Assembly (NCBI GenBank): GCA_030407005.1
Contig: JAUDYN010000006.1
Coordinates: 2,108,001-2,172,000 of the forward strand
DNA from: Desarmillaria ectypa
Taxonomy: Eukaryota; Basidiomycota; Agaricomycetes; Agaricales; Physalacriaceae
DNA length: 64,000 bases
Direction of reading: 5' to 3'
A model generated the notes under the pieces. That model worked only from the letters and a program-made list of their open reading frames with translations, was not told the origin of the DNA and did no database searches. Below are positions 45,082 through 58,129 of the stretch, piece by piece. A program made the translations under genes and the position numbers. How positions within the stretch are numbered: the first letter of the stretch is position 1; the number at the start of each line of letters is the position of its first letter.

Positions 45082-45766
45082 GAGATAACGAAGAAAATGA
45101 AAGAGTACCCAGCAGCCTGGCAAGTCGGCTTTATTATATGCTCGCGGTCGCCCAGCCGTCAGCTACATAGTGTCAGCCGAAAATTGATGTGATAATACAT
45201 GTCTCATCAACCTCTCCGTGTAGCTGTTGGAAATTCCCAGGACCATGAATAACTGGATTCAGTTGATTTGAAAGGTTGAAATTATGATTGAATAGAAGTA
45301 CTTAGAACGTTCAACAACTTTGCAAACCGCCAGTGTGACCAAATCAAAACCAAAGTGCAACTGGTCCTTGATTGAGGAGATCCCGAAAAAATCGGGAATG
45401 CCGACGAAGTCACATGAGCATCAACACGGCTTGCAAACTCTGGCTGTGCTCAGCTCTGGTCTGCTGCGGCCGCGTTTCGGGTCGTTCAAATTAAGTCGTC
45501 CTGATATCCAAACTTTCGACTTGCAAAGTCTCACAGACTGTCTGCATAGACCAGCCGAATGAAATTTTTGCATTCTTCAAAAATTTGCCTCCGTAACGCT
45601 TCCCCACTTCGATCGTCCTATGACTTGATCTATACGACTGTGGGGATATAATATTATAGGAGTGACATTCACTTCACTCCATACCCGAGACATGGAACAC
45701 CGTTTTGAGACCTACTTCTTCAGGTCCGCAAATTTTAACCCCTTCATCTAGCCTCCTTCCATCCCA
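45082..45766. other. Intergenic, divergent promoters
   Basis: This region lies between the start of the GMC gene (minus) and the membrane protein gene (plus). Open frames around 45320-45560 carry no recognisable domain. The start codon at 45767 is preceded by pyrimidine-rich sequence. Confidence 0.45.
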
Positions 45767-47708
45767 ATGTTCAATCTAAACGCAGTCTTTACTCGCTTCA
45801 AAACTGAGAAACCGTGCGTCCTGTATCTTTATATGAATTTTTTTTGGTCGTATAACTCAATTTGACGTACAGATTTGTTCCGTTAGAAGTTAGCAAGAGG
45901 GACTTGGAACTTGGTTCTATCGTTTTTGGTTTTTTCGTATGTTTTTCGACGGATCTGCGTGACTACGAAGACGACAGTTGACATCACACAGACTGGCTTT
46001 CTCTTTTTCTCCGTATGGGCTGGCTATCGTGAGACTATACGTGCTCGGCGAGTAAGCCCCCCTCTTCTCATGTAGGCTGCTGAGAGAAAACGCACATCTT
46101 TTCAAGTTCACCTCATATGTTTTTATGATATGGCTCGAGATTGCAGCGTGAGTGTATTTTTCTGCCTCTTCAGGCACGTCTAACCATTTGGTCTAGAAAT
46201 ATCACATTTGCAGTAAGTCAATACGTGCATGACAATACACATTTTACTTATCATATTCCCAGGTTGTTTCTTGGGGATATCTGTGAGCCGCAACTATGCA
46301 TCTATCATTCCCAGTTCCTGATGAACCCACAGGATTGACATTTTCCCCCCTGGGATATTGGTCTTTCTCATTTGCGCGATTTGTTGGATTTGCCAGGTAT
46401 GCGCCTAGTCCTAGGCAGTAGTCGCAGTGATTACACGAGTGTCTAGGTAACCTGCCTGACGTTCATCATCGTCAATCGGATATGCATCCTATTGTCACTG
46501 CCCCTGGAGAGAGCAAGTCTTTCTTAAAAATCATTTCCCTTCGGTCTAATGTTTGATGCAGAATGTTCTAAGGTCTGCTGTTGGAATCATCTTGCTAATG
46601 ATAACAGTAACGTCAGCGTGCATTTGTCAGTCAATTTAAATTTAGTCATATAGTTTCCTGACACTGGTGTCGGGCTCCAGGGATTCCGGCACAGTTGCAA
46701 ATCAGCTCAAAATATATCAGGGTACGTTCAAATTTGGCGCTACTCTTGACTTTAGCCTAATATCTTCGAATTCTTAGGTGAACAGCTGGTGCGCTTCTAA
46801 TCAACGCGTCAATTTCTTTAAATTTCTCACTCGGGACATAGGTGGGATCGAGTTGAAAAAAGTTTATATCTATGTAAGCGCCATGATCATCCGACCGAAG
46901 CGGTGGAATAACATGTTTAGGCTTGGACTTGGCTCTGAACATCATTTTTGTCCGGACGGTCAAAAAGAAATTGATTGACCATGGCTTGAGGAAATACGAC
47001 CACATCTTGCGGTTCGTTATGCTGCTCATTTCACCGTTCTGAAAGTCTTAATGAATTTTTATGCAGTTTCAACATAAGCATCATCAGCCTCTCTATCGCA
47101 ATGGACATCCTCCTCATCTGCATGACAGTTCTGCGAAATCCATTCGTTTATACCCAGGTCAGTTGAAACAAACCTGGCATCAAGTTCGCTTAACACTCAT
47201 CCATACCAAGTTCCACCCCGTTATATACATCGTCAAGCTGCGAATTGAGATGGTCATGTCTCGTATGTCTATCGGAATTTGATCAGCCCTCGCTAGCGGC
47301 TTATTCACCTCAGGGCTCATCGTGAGAGTCGCTCAATCCACCGGCGTCCAGTTGTATGACAGGAACACCGAAGTTTCTTCGGGAACATTCGGTACCATGC
47401 GCACCCAACCTCCCATGTCAGCCTTTCACCTTAGTTCTTAACCGTACCTCACATCAGAGACATGCAGGGCGATCCAAGTTGATACACACGTTTTAACCCA
47501 TTCGGAAGTCGGACCTGAAGTTGAAGGTACGTCCGCCTGTTTACCATCTGTTTACCGGTCTCTTACTATCTTTGTAGATGTGGACGAACCGAACAAAGTG
47601 CAACCAAAGCGGAGAAGGAAGTCTCTCATGTCTACGTCCTCTTTAGGGCTCGATGACAAGCCCGTCATCGATAGTGGCTGTACCAGCACGGTGGTCGAGC
47701 TGAAGTGA
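45767..47708 (+). CDS. Multi-pass integral membrane protein, fungal 7TM-like family
   Basis: A multi-exon gene starts MFNLNAVFTRFKTEKPFVPLEVS, then KRDLELGSIVF, ITQTGFLFFSVWAGYRETIR, FKFTSYVFMIWLEIAA, HGLRKYDHIL, FNISIISLSIAMDILLICM, LRNPFVYTQ, and FHPVIYIVKLRIEMVMSRM. A hydrophilic tail, KVQPKRRRKSLMS to STVVELK, ends at 47708. I recognise the order (DLELG, WLEI, LAMD, FVYTQFHP, YIVKL.IEM) from a widespread mushroom membrane protein family of unknown function. Several exon joints are not certain, and a TGA after MSRMSIGI may mean a missed intron or decay. Confidence 0.6.
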
Positions 47709-47952
47709 ACGGCAAAGCTGTGGTCCCACAAAATCAGCTCGCATCCAACCCTTATTCGGGTCTTAGTGTAAAATAATCTTCGGCATCCATTAGTAGGGCA
47801 TTTATGTCACTTTGGTCACCCAACGGTGTCCAAAAATAATAATTTTGTCAGTTCTCGGTCGCGATTAGCACAACATATTTTAAATAGGCGGGAATTACTA
47901 GAAAAAACATATATACAGTTCCAAGGCAAGAAATCATCCATCCTTGCACACT

Positions 47953-49036
47953 CTATAGGCCCATGTCTCGCCCCACCTGCTGTAGCACATCGCACTCCTT
48001 GTCACCTTGTCCGCACATATGCGGTTCTGTCTGATCAAAGTCTATGATTCGGAAGTCTACCCCGTTTTTGTCCGAGTAGAGTACATTCCGCTCCGCAAAC
48101 TAGTGGCGTATGTTGGTCAGGACTAATATAAGCTGAGTTGAAAACAAGCACCAACATCTCCGTGATGTACTCCACATCGGTGTATCTCTCCAAGCTTGTC
48201 TAAAATATGCACCCTATCATCAATCAGCATGCATTTTCTAAAGGAGATATGAACGTATACCTTACACCCTTCTCCAAGTGATCAAAGCGCATCGGAAGCG
48301 CATCGCCCCAATATTCTAATACAAGACATGCGATTGGCTCTCCGTCTTCATCGACGGCCGCCCCGTGGCTTGAATCGCATAAAAAGCCCATGAAGAAGCC
48401 CCAGGAATACGGAACAGCACGGCCCTGTACACGCTCTAGATGAGCACTGTACATATGAGCTTCGTGCAGCAACGCCGGTATGAGGTCTTCTCGCAGGGCA
48501 AATTTTAAGGCCAAGTGGATCGGTGGCGATGATTTCGAGACCGCGATGCCATGAAAGATCGGCGAGTCGGAACCGTAATCATCGTGAGTGGCTGCATCCA
48601 CGTTCACGCTGAGGATGTCCCTCGCCATGGCAAGGCATTTCTCCCGTGGTAAAGCCGCTGAGTTCGAGACACCGTGACCACCTTTCTTAGCCGCGGCTGT
48701 TTTTTTCCATGAACAATCGCATCCATCCAGATCCAAGGTGGGCGCAAAGTCCGCCTCAGAGCGCATCAAAGATAATTCTTTGATGTCCCAGCCAGGCCAG
48801 TTCTCTACTGGGAACGAGATGCGGAGCTGCTGGTGCTGTGGTGGCGATGGCATGCGTTGGGCTGACTGATAAAATAAATCCAATATCCGGGGGTTAGGAA
48901 TTCGGAGCTGAGCGCAGTAGGCTTGACGTGATGAAGCGCTGAGAATGCCAGCATACAGTTGTAGTTGCCGCCAAAGTCGATGTTCAGGTAAGAAATTGAC
49001 CCAGTGCGGATCACCGGTCCGCATATCCGGATGCAA
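47953..49036 (-). CDS. Protein-kinase-like fold protein
   Basis: Exons 48268-49036, 48156-48199 and 47953-48099 join in frame to 319 residues. The C-terminal half shows kinase landmarks: an N-lobe helix Glu context (LLHEAHMYSAHL), hinge-like CLVLEYWGD, catalytic loop IHRCGVHHGDFAERNVLY (HGD with Asp, then the Asn three positions after it plus one) and metal-binding FRIIDFDQTE. The N-terminal 150 residues are not recognised. Mushrooms carry many such small kinase-like genes of unknown substrate. It converges with the membrane protein gene 244 bp away. Introns are 49-68 bp. The start at 49036 is uncertain. Confidence 0.75.
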
Positions 49037-49728
49037 AATAGAGTTTGCCCCTCACAGGTCCAAGTCGCCTCAAAAGTCAATCCCATGGTCAACAGCAATT
49101 CTTACACAAAACCAACTTCAAATAAACCTTTTCAAGTTGCTGCGCTTTTCGGTTTGTGAATGTTCAAACATCTTGAAACCTACGTGTTTCTCGGGGCATT
49201 TTTTTCTGATGGCAGGTTCAACGTGCGAAGTAAAAGTCCCCGCGAATCGGATTCTTGGTTCAGTCCTCCATGTCCGCACTGTTGAAAATTCTACTTCTAT
49301 GTCGAAGCTTGGGAATAAGAGGGATCCGAGGCGTTTGAAGCCCTTCAGCTTGGCTCGGCTTCTTTCATATCAGATCTTTACGCCTTGGACAGACAAATCT
49401 CTTTATGTTTAGGACGGCCACCTCAAAGCCCTACCATCGATTGATATCTCCCGGGCCGCGAGTAAAGCTTCGCTAGCTTCTTTGCTTCTTTTTTCGGATA
49501 CCGCAACTTATACGGTACTCATCGGACACAACCATGGCTACGATTCAGCGCAACCCCGGGCAGCTTGTATGTCCCATGGTCTGTTCACAAGAATGTCGGG
49601 GGGAATGTCGGTGAAATCTATGTCGTCGAAGTCGATCATGAGGCCTATGCGGTCGAATCTCTTCGATTCTTTGATCCACTGACATGCTTATATACAAGGT
49701 CCTGGGTGCTCGACTATAGCCGCAAACG
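49037..49728. other. Intergenic between kinase-like gene and alpha-galactosidase
   Basis: Divergent promoter region; no coding signal supported. Overlapping open frames on both strands near 49480-49800 are shadows of the first exon of the next gene or its 5' leader. Confidence 0.45.
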
Positions 49729-52127
49729 ATGCATTCAATTGTCAATATCCTGGGAGCAGCAGTCTTGTTGCTGTGTTCCGTGTGCGCTCTGGACAACGGA
49801 GTAGGACGTTTGCCAGGTAATTGTTCTCCCTAGGCTCCATTCATTATATTTTCTTATGAGCTTTCATAGTACTGGGATATAATAGTGAGCATGAATCCTC
49901 TGTTGAAGACTACGATTTCAAATTACCACCGTACAGCCTGGAATGCTTACCAAGTGAATGTTCCTAAATCATATGTTAACAGGAAAACTGACGCGAGCTG
50001 CAGTGCAACATCGATGAGGACCTTTTGCTTACAACTGCCAGCCTTCTGAAATCACTCGGTCTTCTCGTAAGTGTTCAGATAGGTCATTCAGACTATTGAG
50101 TGCATAACGATACTAAGGACGTCGGATATAATCAATTAAACATTGATGACTGCTATGCAGAGAAAAACCGCAGTACTGCCGGTGACATTGTTGCAGGTAA
50201 GATTTCATCGGCCATAAGTTAGCATATGCTATAATATCTATCGGACAGACAGTGTCAGATTCAGAGGTGGCATGAAGAACCTGACTGATCAGATTCATGC
50301 AATGGGCTTGTAAGGTCTATCTCCTTATTCGCGGTATACTGTCCTCACTGTCATACAGTAAAACTGGCATCGTGAGCTTTTTTTCCCAGTCACAACATGA
50401 TATGACTTTCTCATTGGATACAAAGTACAGCGATTCCGGATGGTATACCTGTGCCGGATATCCAGGATCCTATCAAAACGAACTCCGAGACCTGAAAACA
50501 TTCTCAGATTGGGGCTTCGACTATCTGAAGTGGGCACGATAATGTGACTTTATTCTGTCTCCTACTAATATGCAATTTTCTGCGTAGATATGACAACTGT
50601 GCTAGTAAGGCATTCTCAGGGATCTCTGTTAAAGTTAGCTGAAGATCTAATTGTTTCCACTCTCAGTACCATACGATGAGATCACTAGAGAGGGCATTGT
50701 CGGAAGTATGTATTTTTGGACTACATCGCGCTTCGGACATTAATTCCACCACAGGATACCAGCGTATGGCCGATGCCGTCGTTCAAGTTCAGCGATCCAC
50801 CAAAAATGATCCTATTTTACTATCGCTCTGCGAATGGGGATGGGTATGTGCATCACACGGCTCAGGATGTGGTCATTGAGCAAGTTCAACTTTTAGAGTC
50901 AAGTCTGGCTGTATGTTGAGTTGGCATGTCTGCGTCTATATATCATCTGATCTTCTCAAAGCTGGGGAAAGCAGTTCGGTCAGAGTTGGAGAGTAAGTTC
51001 CCGATGTTTATGTAATCTGCAATACTGACACGCCATTCCACCCTAGACTACGGGGGATATAGCCGCTGAGTGGAATTCACTTGCAAATATCATCAATTTG
51101 TAAGTTTGGCTGAATTAGACTTCTGATGCTTACCCTTTTCTAGTAACTCTTTCCTAACTCAGGCGACAGATTTCTATGGACACAATGACCTAGATATGGT
51201 AAGTGTGAGTGTCATACATTTTGAACACATGCTAATGCTAGCGTAGCTCCAACTGTATGGGCCCGTAATGATTTTGACGTCCTGAATGTCTGACTGGCTT
51301 GCAGAGGGAACGGAAACCTTACCTTTGATGAGTCAAAGTCGCATTTCACAGCGTGGGCACTAATGAAGTCGCCCCTACTCGTGCGTCAATATTCTTGATA
51401 TCGCTGTGCAGCCATTGAAATAGAGTCTGTAGATCGGAACGAACGTAAGTGAGCCTCGGGATAGATACCCTACCTTGATCCATTTTTAATGCCTCTTCCA
51501 GCTTTCAGCAATCACCGATGAGACGTTGAGCATCCTCAAGAACAAAGAAATTCTGACAATCAATCAGGACCCAGTCGTTGGGGCATCCATTTCGCCTTTC
51601 AGATGGGGGATCAACGTTGGTCGTTTCTCGCTTCTGTGAAGAATTTCTGATGGTGCTTCTTCTAGCCCGATTGGACCAGCAACAGCAGCTTCCCAGCCCA
51701 GTACTGGAGTGGCCCTACCCAAGATGGAACGGTTTTCATGCTCGTAAGAGCCGTTTTTCGTTCGTATACTTCCTTGGGCTGATCGAAGTCTAGTTAAACA
51801 CCCTGGATGAACCCTCCACACTATTTTTTAATCTGACCGAATCCCCTTGGATTAGAGCGGGACGACAATACTCAGTCCGGGTACGCCTTTCCTCTTTCCC
51901 ATGAGTTATTCTAATCGTGGGAATGTATTTACCGATATCCCCAGGACTTATGGACCCACACGGAGAACGGTACCGCCGTACGTAACTTCACGGCATATGA
52001 TGTTCCTGCACATAGCGTCGTGGCGCTTCTCCTGAAAGATGCGGGAGACGAACCGGACGGTATTTATCCTCAATGCAGCGTATGGTGGCAATGCACTGAT
52101 AAAAACGGTACTCGGGTTGGCGGTTGA
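49729..52127 (+). CDS. Secreted alpha-galactosidase, glycoside hydrolase family 27
   Basis: The signal peptide is MHSIVNILGAAVLLLCSVC. The GH27 barrel follows: LGYNTWNAYQ, LGLLDVGYNQLNIDDCY, KTGIYSDSGWYTCAGYPGS, FDYLKYDNC (the Asp is the family nucleophile), SLCEWGW, WGKQFGQSWR-TTGDI (acid/base Asp), NINF..DFYGHNDLDM, ALMKSPLLIGTNL and NQDPVVG. A C-terminal beta domain carries VRDLWTHTENGT and ends GTRVGG at 52127. Enzymes of this family remove terminal alpha-galactose from melibiose, raffinose or galactomannan outside the cell. Many exons are tiny: 15 bp (49870-49884), 17 bp (49937-49953), 13 bp (50359-50371), 17 bp (50588-50604). The exon joints around 50850-51000 I could not resolve. Confidence 0.88.
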
Positions 52128-52199
52128 TACGTCAACGACATCGATGTAAGAAAGACGGCTCTGACAAACAGAACAGATACGTATACATGATAGGACAAG

Positions 52200-54671
52200 T
52201 TAAATACTGTTATAATTTGTGTTGTAACTCCCTGAAATGATGTCAATGATTGCCATGGGAGAATGCAATGGAACGCACATATCCGCGCTAGGTTATCTCC
52301 GCTACCGGTTGCTAATAAATTACCTGTAGGATTTAAGTCTATTGATATCACTGCCAGGAGATACGTTCAATTGGCAATCGTCACTGAAGCGAAGATGGCT
52401 GACCTGAGTTTTTATGCCCTTGTAGCATACAATGCATGATGGCAGTACGGGAGTCCCAGAATTGCACCCCACGATCTTTCGACCCCGATACGACCCATTG
52501 ACCGTCGTGAGAAACAGCAACGGAGAGAACGTAGTCCTGTTAAGTACCCATGAGACCAATGGTTCGACGTCTAGTGATAAAAGCTTTTACCTTGTGTCCA
52601 TTGAAATTCATGGTGCAAGGGCTAGGCTTATCGCCCTCCTGCTTCCCCTTCGCCAGGCCGCTAACGTCCCAGTACTTCAACGTCCTATCCAAGCTTCCGC
52701 TTACGATTCCCTTTCCGTCCGGGGTAAATACAACGCTATAAACGCTGTCACGGTGCCCACGGAGTCGCTCGACCAGGTTTCCAGTAGCGACATCCCATAT
52801 CCTAACCACAGTATCCAAGCTTCCGGCGGCTACCAGCTGTCCATTTGGTGAGATAGCGACAGAAGTAACGCCGGCATCGTTGTTTAAAGTGTCAGTATCG
52901 GTTATTGTCAGGACCTTCGAAGTCCCTCCGTTCATGTCCCATATCCGTGCCGTTTTGTCACCCGACCCAGAAACTATAAGGCGGCCGTCGTGCGAGAAGT
53001 CCAGAGAATATATTTCCTGTTGGTGCCCATCAAATACATTCCGGATTCGTTTCTTCGCGATATCCCAAATCTATGTGAGATGGTGTATCGGTTTCTGATT
53101 CCTCATGTTCTAAGAAAAGAATCACCCACCCGTATTTGTTTATCTTCAGCACCCGTGGCCAAGTACTTGCCATCAGGGCTAAACCGCACACTACGTATAT
53201 ACAAGTCACCAGTCTTTCCAGCAGCATCGTCAACGAGCACACTAATAATACACGACGATCAGGATGTCATAAGGAGTAGATTGATGAGAAGAAAACTGCA
53301 CATGCCATGTTTTCTGTCCGGTCTTCACGTCGTATATTTGGGCTGTCCGATTGCATCCAGTTGCTAGGTACTTGCCATCCGCGGAGAACTGGACGCAACA
53401 GACCACCCTATCAGTAATTCAGGTCAGCATCTGCCAACGCCCACGTTTCCATGAAACCTACGTAGCATGTATCAGGGTATGGACGAGGCTGATATCCAAC
53501 GTTCTCTCAATCTTAGGATTGAACACTGCAAACCAATCGCTCGCCTCCTTTTTGAGTTCTGGTGGAATGCTATGCATATCCAAGTCGAGGAAACTGGGCC
53601 CTTGGTCGGACATGGGAGGTAAGGCGCCCGAGCTTGGGCCCGAGGTAGGAAACGGTGGTGGCTGAAGGCTGGCCTGTGATGGTGGGGATGACGCTCCTTG
53701 CCCTGCTCCTGGACCCATTGCGGCCAACCCCGGCAAGCCCTTGGGAGTCTGCCCTGGAATGGGAGGCATTTGAGGACTGAAGTGGTCTGAACACAATATT
53801 CAAGTTAAATTGGTCGGTTGAGAATCAAGGACGGAAAGGGTTACCTGGACGTTCACCTTTCATACGCTCTGTCTTGGGACGCTTGGGATCTCGCTGATCC
53901 AGAGGACGTTCGCGGTCTCTGTCGCGGTCTCGGTCTCTGTTTTCACGGTCCCTGTCCCTATCTCTGTCTCGCTCCCGATCACGTTCGAGCATCCTCTCAC
54001 GATCACGAAGATCGCGGTCGCGTCCGTAAAACGCGTCGCTACTATATGACGAAGAAAGGGGTCCAGATATCAAAAGGTTTTCCCGAAGACCAGAGGTAGA
54101 AGATCCAGCTGCCCCGACAGAACCAGGTCCGACAGCTGGATGAGGTGGAAGTCCTCCTGTAACCGGGATGTTCTGCCGCAATGCATGGAGCTCGGCGCGC
54201 ACGCGGCTCAGCTCCTCTTCGTATTGGGACCGAATTTTCGTGTGCTGTGTCTCCAGTTCGTAAAGAGATTGTCGAATAATATTAAGTTCGTTAACTTGGG
54301 ACGACACTTGAATGGAATCGTCAATTAGAGCCTTGCCGCCAAGAGCAGACGAATCAACGCACTCTTCGTCTCATATTCATCCCTCTGCTGTCGCATAACA
54401 TTCAGATCGGCTACAAGATTGTCAAACTCTTGTTTTATGAGATCGAAGGATTCATTAATCCGGCCATGAGTCCCGTGCGGTTGACTGGGACCAGATGCCG
54501 GTGGTCCCGAAGGTTGGAGGCTCCGATGCTATTGAAGAATAAACCAGGACATCAATCAAAACCCATAAAATGCGATACAATGGGCTTCTCCTTGGACGAA
54601 TCCTCGAAGACGGAGACGCAGAAAATTCCGACGGAAAGGACACGTACATTGTAGATGGTACCCGAGGACAT
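52200..54671 (-). CDS. TUP1: Tup1-type WD40 transcriptional corepressor, paralogue 1
   Basis: The first exon is MSSGTIYN only; the second starts [15 protein letters not shown]. The Tup1_N tetramerisation coiled coil follows ([62 protein letters not shown]), then a strongly charged Arg/Asp-rich repeat near 53930-54010, a linker with [17 protein letters not shown], and WD40 blades: [121 protein letters not shown]. The last small exon ends [10 protein letters not shown] at 52200. With Cyc8/Ssn6 it represses many regulons in the nucleus. It converges with the galactosidase gene 72 bp away. Confidence 0.92.
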
Positions 54672-55403
54672 GATTATCCAACAGTGCCACTGTAAATGGC
54701 TGGGCACGGGCGAGAAGGGCGTCGACTGAGCAAGGAGGGGGTGGTGGGCGGGAAGGAAGGAAAGAAGATGGGTGTTGATGGCATTGCACCGATTTTATAA
54801 TCGAGCTTGAAGGGAATTCCACCTTCTCACGACTTGCCGCCGGTAAGACTCTTTTGGAAAGAATGTCGCCCCTTGTCGCACATGGCAATTCGATCGTGTA
54901 AGATGACTGATTCCGGAAAATCCACCGTTCGTCCTTCATTTCCTTCTTGATTGAGGAGCGCTTAGTGCGAAGGAGTATTCTTCGAGACGCTGGATTCGCA
55001 CTTCTCTGCGAGGTGCCGTACATCCATCGCCGTCGTCTGAAAAGCCGCATCTTGGATCTGAACACGTCCGGATCTGAAATGATGCAGTAACTAGTATGAT
55101 GCTGCAAGGAGAATAGCCATACGGATGTCAGAAACGGTCAACTTCCCAATAAAGGGACCAATCCTACTGATCCAATAGAACACACGGACTCAGAGCTGCC
55201 CGTGTCCCCGGTTTGCCACGAGGTTGAGGTAAGTTGGAAAAATCTATTTGCCTATAATTGGCTCAGGTTCGGGCGGAACCGACTGCATAGCGTAACAAGG
55301 CTGTAAAATCGACATCCAGTCGTGTTGAGATACTATTATTATATGTATGTTAGGTACTATATGAAGAGGGCTGTAACTGACAGATACATACAATAGATCT
55401 AGT
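54672..55403. other. Intergenic between Tup1 paralogue 1 and GPI8
   Basis: This is upstream sequence of the minus-strand Tup1 gene and downstream sequence of GPI8. A frame at 54556-55107 overlaps the first Tup1 exon and has no domain. No repeat or RNA gene was seen. Confidence 0.45.
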
Positions 55404-56860
55404 TCACTTCGTAAGGGTAACCCATCCTACCAAGGTACCAACAAGTATACAGGAACCCCATGTTCGCCACTTCGAACTTCCAGGCTCCCTGGAATTTGAG
55501 GGGATCGGAGACTGCCGTCGATGCATCGGCTTTTCCTGGTCCGAGCTGGTTTCCCTTGAGATAGACGCTGATTTTGTGTTATCCGGCCGGCCATGCACTA
55601 CGTCCTCTGACGAGACCTCTACATTTGCCACGCCTCCAAAGAAGTCGGTTATCAAAGTTTCATTCAGATGCCGGGGGAAAAGGTCGTCCCGCACTCCTGG
55701 GTGGGACATGATAGCTTTCACATCGTATGAATCAAACTGTAAAAGTCAGCTTCGCAAGATACCATAAGGGTGCGAGGAATTACTAAGTCGGCCATAGTCG
55801 TGCGACTAGTTTTATTGATTCCTTCCATGAATTCAAGGACGTAATGGGTGTAACTATCAATAGTAGACACGCCAAGATCGTTGTCGTTTTTGTACTACGC
55901 AGCGCTGTTAACCGGATAAGGTTGGAAAAAACTGCTGGACGCACCGAATACGAATTCTCTCCGACCTGCGACGAACCTGTGGCAAAGATATTAGGCGAGT
56001 ACAGTTTGGAATACATGCTAGTGGCCTGGCAAGTATCAATCATGAAGAAGATCTCATTATATCTGTGCCAAAGTTAGTGCCGTTTGCAGCCATATCAAGA
56101 ACGATGAACACCTTTTCTTCTGATACATCTGTTCGAAAGCATCTGCGATATCGTGGGCACTGATTTCTTCGCTATCTTGGAACTTGAGAAATTCATTGCC
56201 CCCGTGGCCAGTCATGTAAACGAAGACGTTTGAGCGGTCGTCCGTTAATAGACGCTTAGACCGGGGAAGAGAAGGTTCCATTCTGCCTAGAATAATAAAT
56301 GAGATGAGCTCCTGCGAAGGCCACACGGCGTTACCGGTCAAAACCCGAATGAAGTTCTCCACCGTTACTTCATAACCTCTGTAATCTACCTCGATGTTGT
56401 CCCCATATAGATCGAGAGCCCGCCCGGGATTTGCGAAGACATTGGCGGGAAACTTGTTTCTTGAGTTACATGCAGCGTCGTCAGCCAACATGAGGATAAT
56501 GTTTGAGTCGGGTATTCCCAATCGTTTCACAGTACGGTACCTATGATAAATTATCAGCGATGATTGAGAAACCTAACCTTGGTTAAGCATACATTCCGAG
56601 AGCATTGGCCATGTGCTGCAGATACATTTATTAATCTGCCTCGATGGCCACAGAATGACTGCACGCACTCGATAATTAAACCAATACTTCGACGCGCATA
56701 CTAGAACCGCCCAGTTATTGGTATGTGTCGAGCCAGTGGGCGTATTGTCTCCATTATTGTCAAAGAATTCACGAACAACATCCTCCTTCGAGCCAGATGC
56801 CGTCCAAGAGAAACTGGAAAGAAACAAGAATAGCTGAAAGATGACGGACGGAAGCAACAT
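55404..56860 (-). CDS. GPI8: GPI-anchor transamidase catalytic subunit (PIG-K/Gpi8), C13 protease family
   Basis: The signal peptide is MLLPSVIFQLFLFLSSFSWT, followed by HTNNWAVLVCASKYWFNYRV, a short exon for HMANALGMY, VKRLGIPDSNIILMLADDAACNSRN, DYRGYEVTVENFIRVLTG, RSKRLLTDDRSNVFVYMTGHGG (catalytic His), FLKFQDSEEI, FMIDTCQATSMY (catalytic Cys), YSPNIFATGSSQVGE and LITDFFGGV. A Ser-rich luminal stalk ends with the membrane segment WGSCILVGTLVGWVTL. In the ER it transfers preassembled GPI onto protein C-termini. It shares a 141-bp divergent promoter with the next gene. The start at 56860 is the first true ATG in frame before the signal peptide. Confidence 0.9.
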
Positions 56861-57001
56861 GGGATCAGGGGACACTGGCTATTTCGAGCAATTTGGTACG
56901 AATGTTCATAAAGTTTCTGCGCATTGTCGGAGTTTGAATTACCTTCTCCCTTTTACCTCCAGAAAATGCACGGTAAAGTAAAATGTACCGTAATGTTGAC
57001 A

Positions 57002-58129
57002 ATGTACTCATCGTGTCAAGGTCTTGTCGCATACGACGACGACTCCCAGAGTGATTCGGAAGATAGAAATGTATCCACAGTGAAGAGCAACGCTCATAAT
57101 AAACATGTGAGATCCTTCGTCGTCACCTTTCTCAATATCCGTTTCCCTCTTTGCTGGCTACTGTTTCTGTCTTGGTCAGGATGTATCACTGAAGACAAAT
57201 GTTAATAATTCAGACTGTGGGTCTTTTTTGAACTCTGGGCGATTGCTACTAACCAGGAGAAATAGCGCGGAAAGTTGCCAAATCACAAATAATCATCAAA
57301 CGTCCCGCCACGCAGCGCAAGAGTCATCCCAGAGCCCACTTATCGGAAGACATCATTGAACCGCCAACGACGACAGTCATACTTGAGCCATCAAGCAACG
57401 CTAGCCAGGAGGCGTCGTCCTCTCAGACCACCCATGATCCTGAAAATGACTTATCTCTGGTTCGACGCATCCTTCGGCCACCACCACTGGCGGGATTGGA
57501 TGACTGGGGCATACCACCAGAGCCAACGGGACCCTGTGACCCTGCCATCGAGGCATGCTGTTGTCCTTCTGTGAACCAACGAGTGTATTTACTTGTATTG
57601 CAGACAAAGCTGGTGCATTTCCATGCACTGAAAGACGACAGTAGCAACCCCAAGCACTTCAATGACTCGCTCATGTCCAATCGTTCATTTCGTAATCCTC
57701 ATCTCTACGCCAAACTCGTCGAGTTCGTGGATGTTGATGAGCGAATAACGAATTTCCCAAAAGAGGTTTGGAATCCTAATGATCTGGATGAGGAGTGGTT
57801 TGCTGATCGAATCGGTGCGTCTGCCTTTGAATGCACTGTCCAGGCAACTTTGTTCACGATACTTCTTTCTTTTCGAACCTTCGTATCTGCCGGTGTTCAC
57901 ACATAATTTCTTGTGCGTTTATTCTATGAATCTACTTCTGGCGTCCGAAGCGGAGAAGCAGAAAGCACGTTCGGAGCAGCAGTCGGCTGCACAGTCGTCT
58001 TCGAAGCGCTCGCAGATTGATTTCACCAGTTCAAATACGACCAAGGTGAAGGAACCAGTGCGGCTCCCCAGATACAATCCATACGGTAGTCATGGTCAGA
58101 GCAGTAAAAAGAAGAGTCGGTGGGGATGA
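57002..58129 (+). CDS. HCNGP-like (SAP30-binding protein family) nuclear protein
   Basis: It starts [21 protein letters not shown], an acidic N-terminus typical of the family; an ATG at 56966 is also in frame. A Ser/Pro-rich middle leads to the HCNGP domain: [49 protein letters not shown] and [11 protein letters not shown] small basic tail ([18 protein letters not shown]) ends at 58129. Introns include ones near 57105-57185, 57545-57605 and 57815-57945. The human relative SAP30BP is a nuclear factor linked to splicing and corepressor complexes. The fungal role is inferred only. Confidence 0.85.

Noticed and set aside
49480..49800. Overlapping frames on both strands as a separate gene
   Set aside because: They cover the leader and signal-peptide exon of the alpha-galactosidase gene and have no domain.
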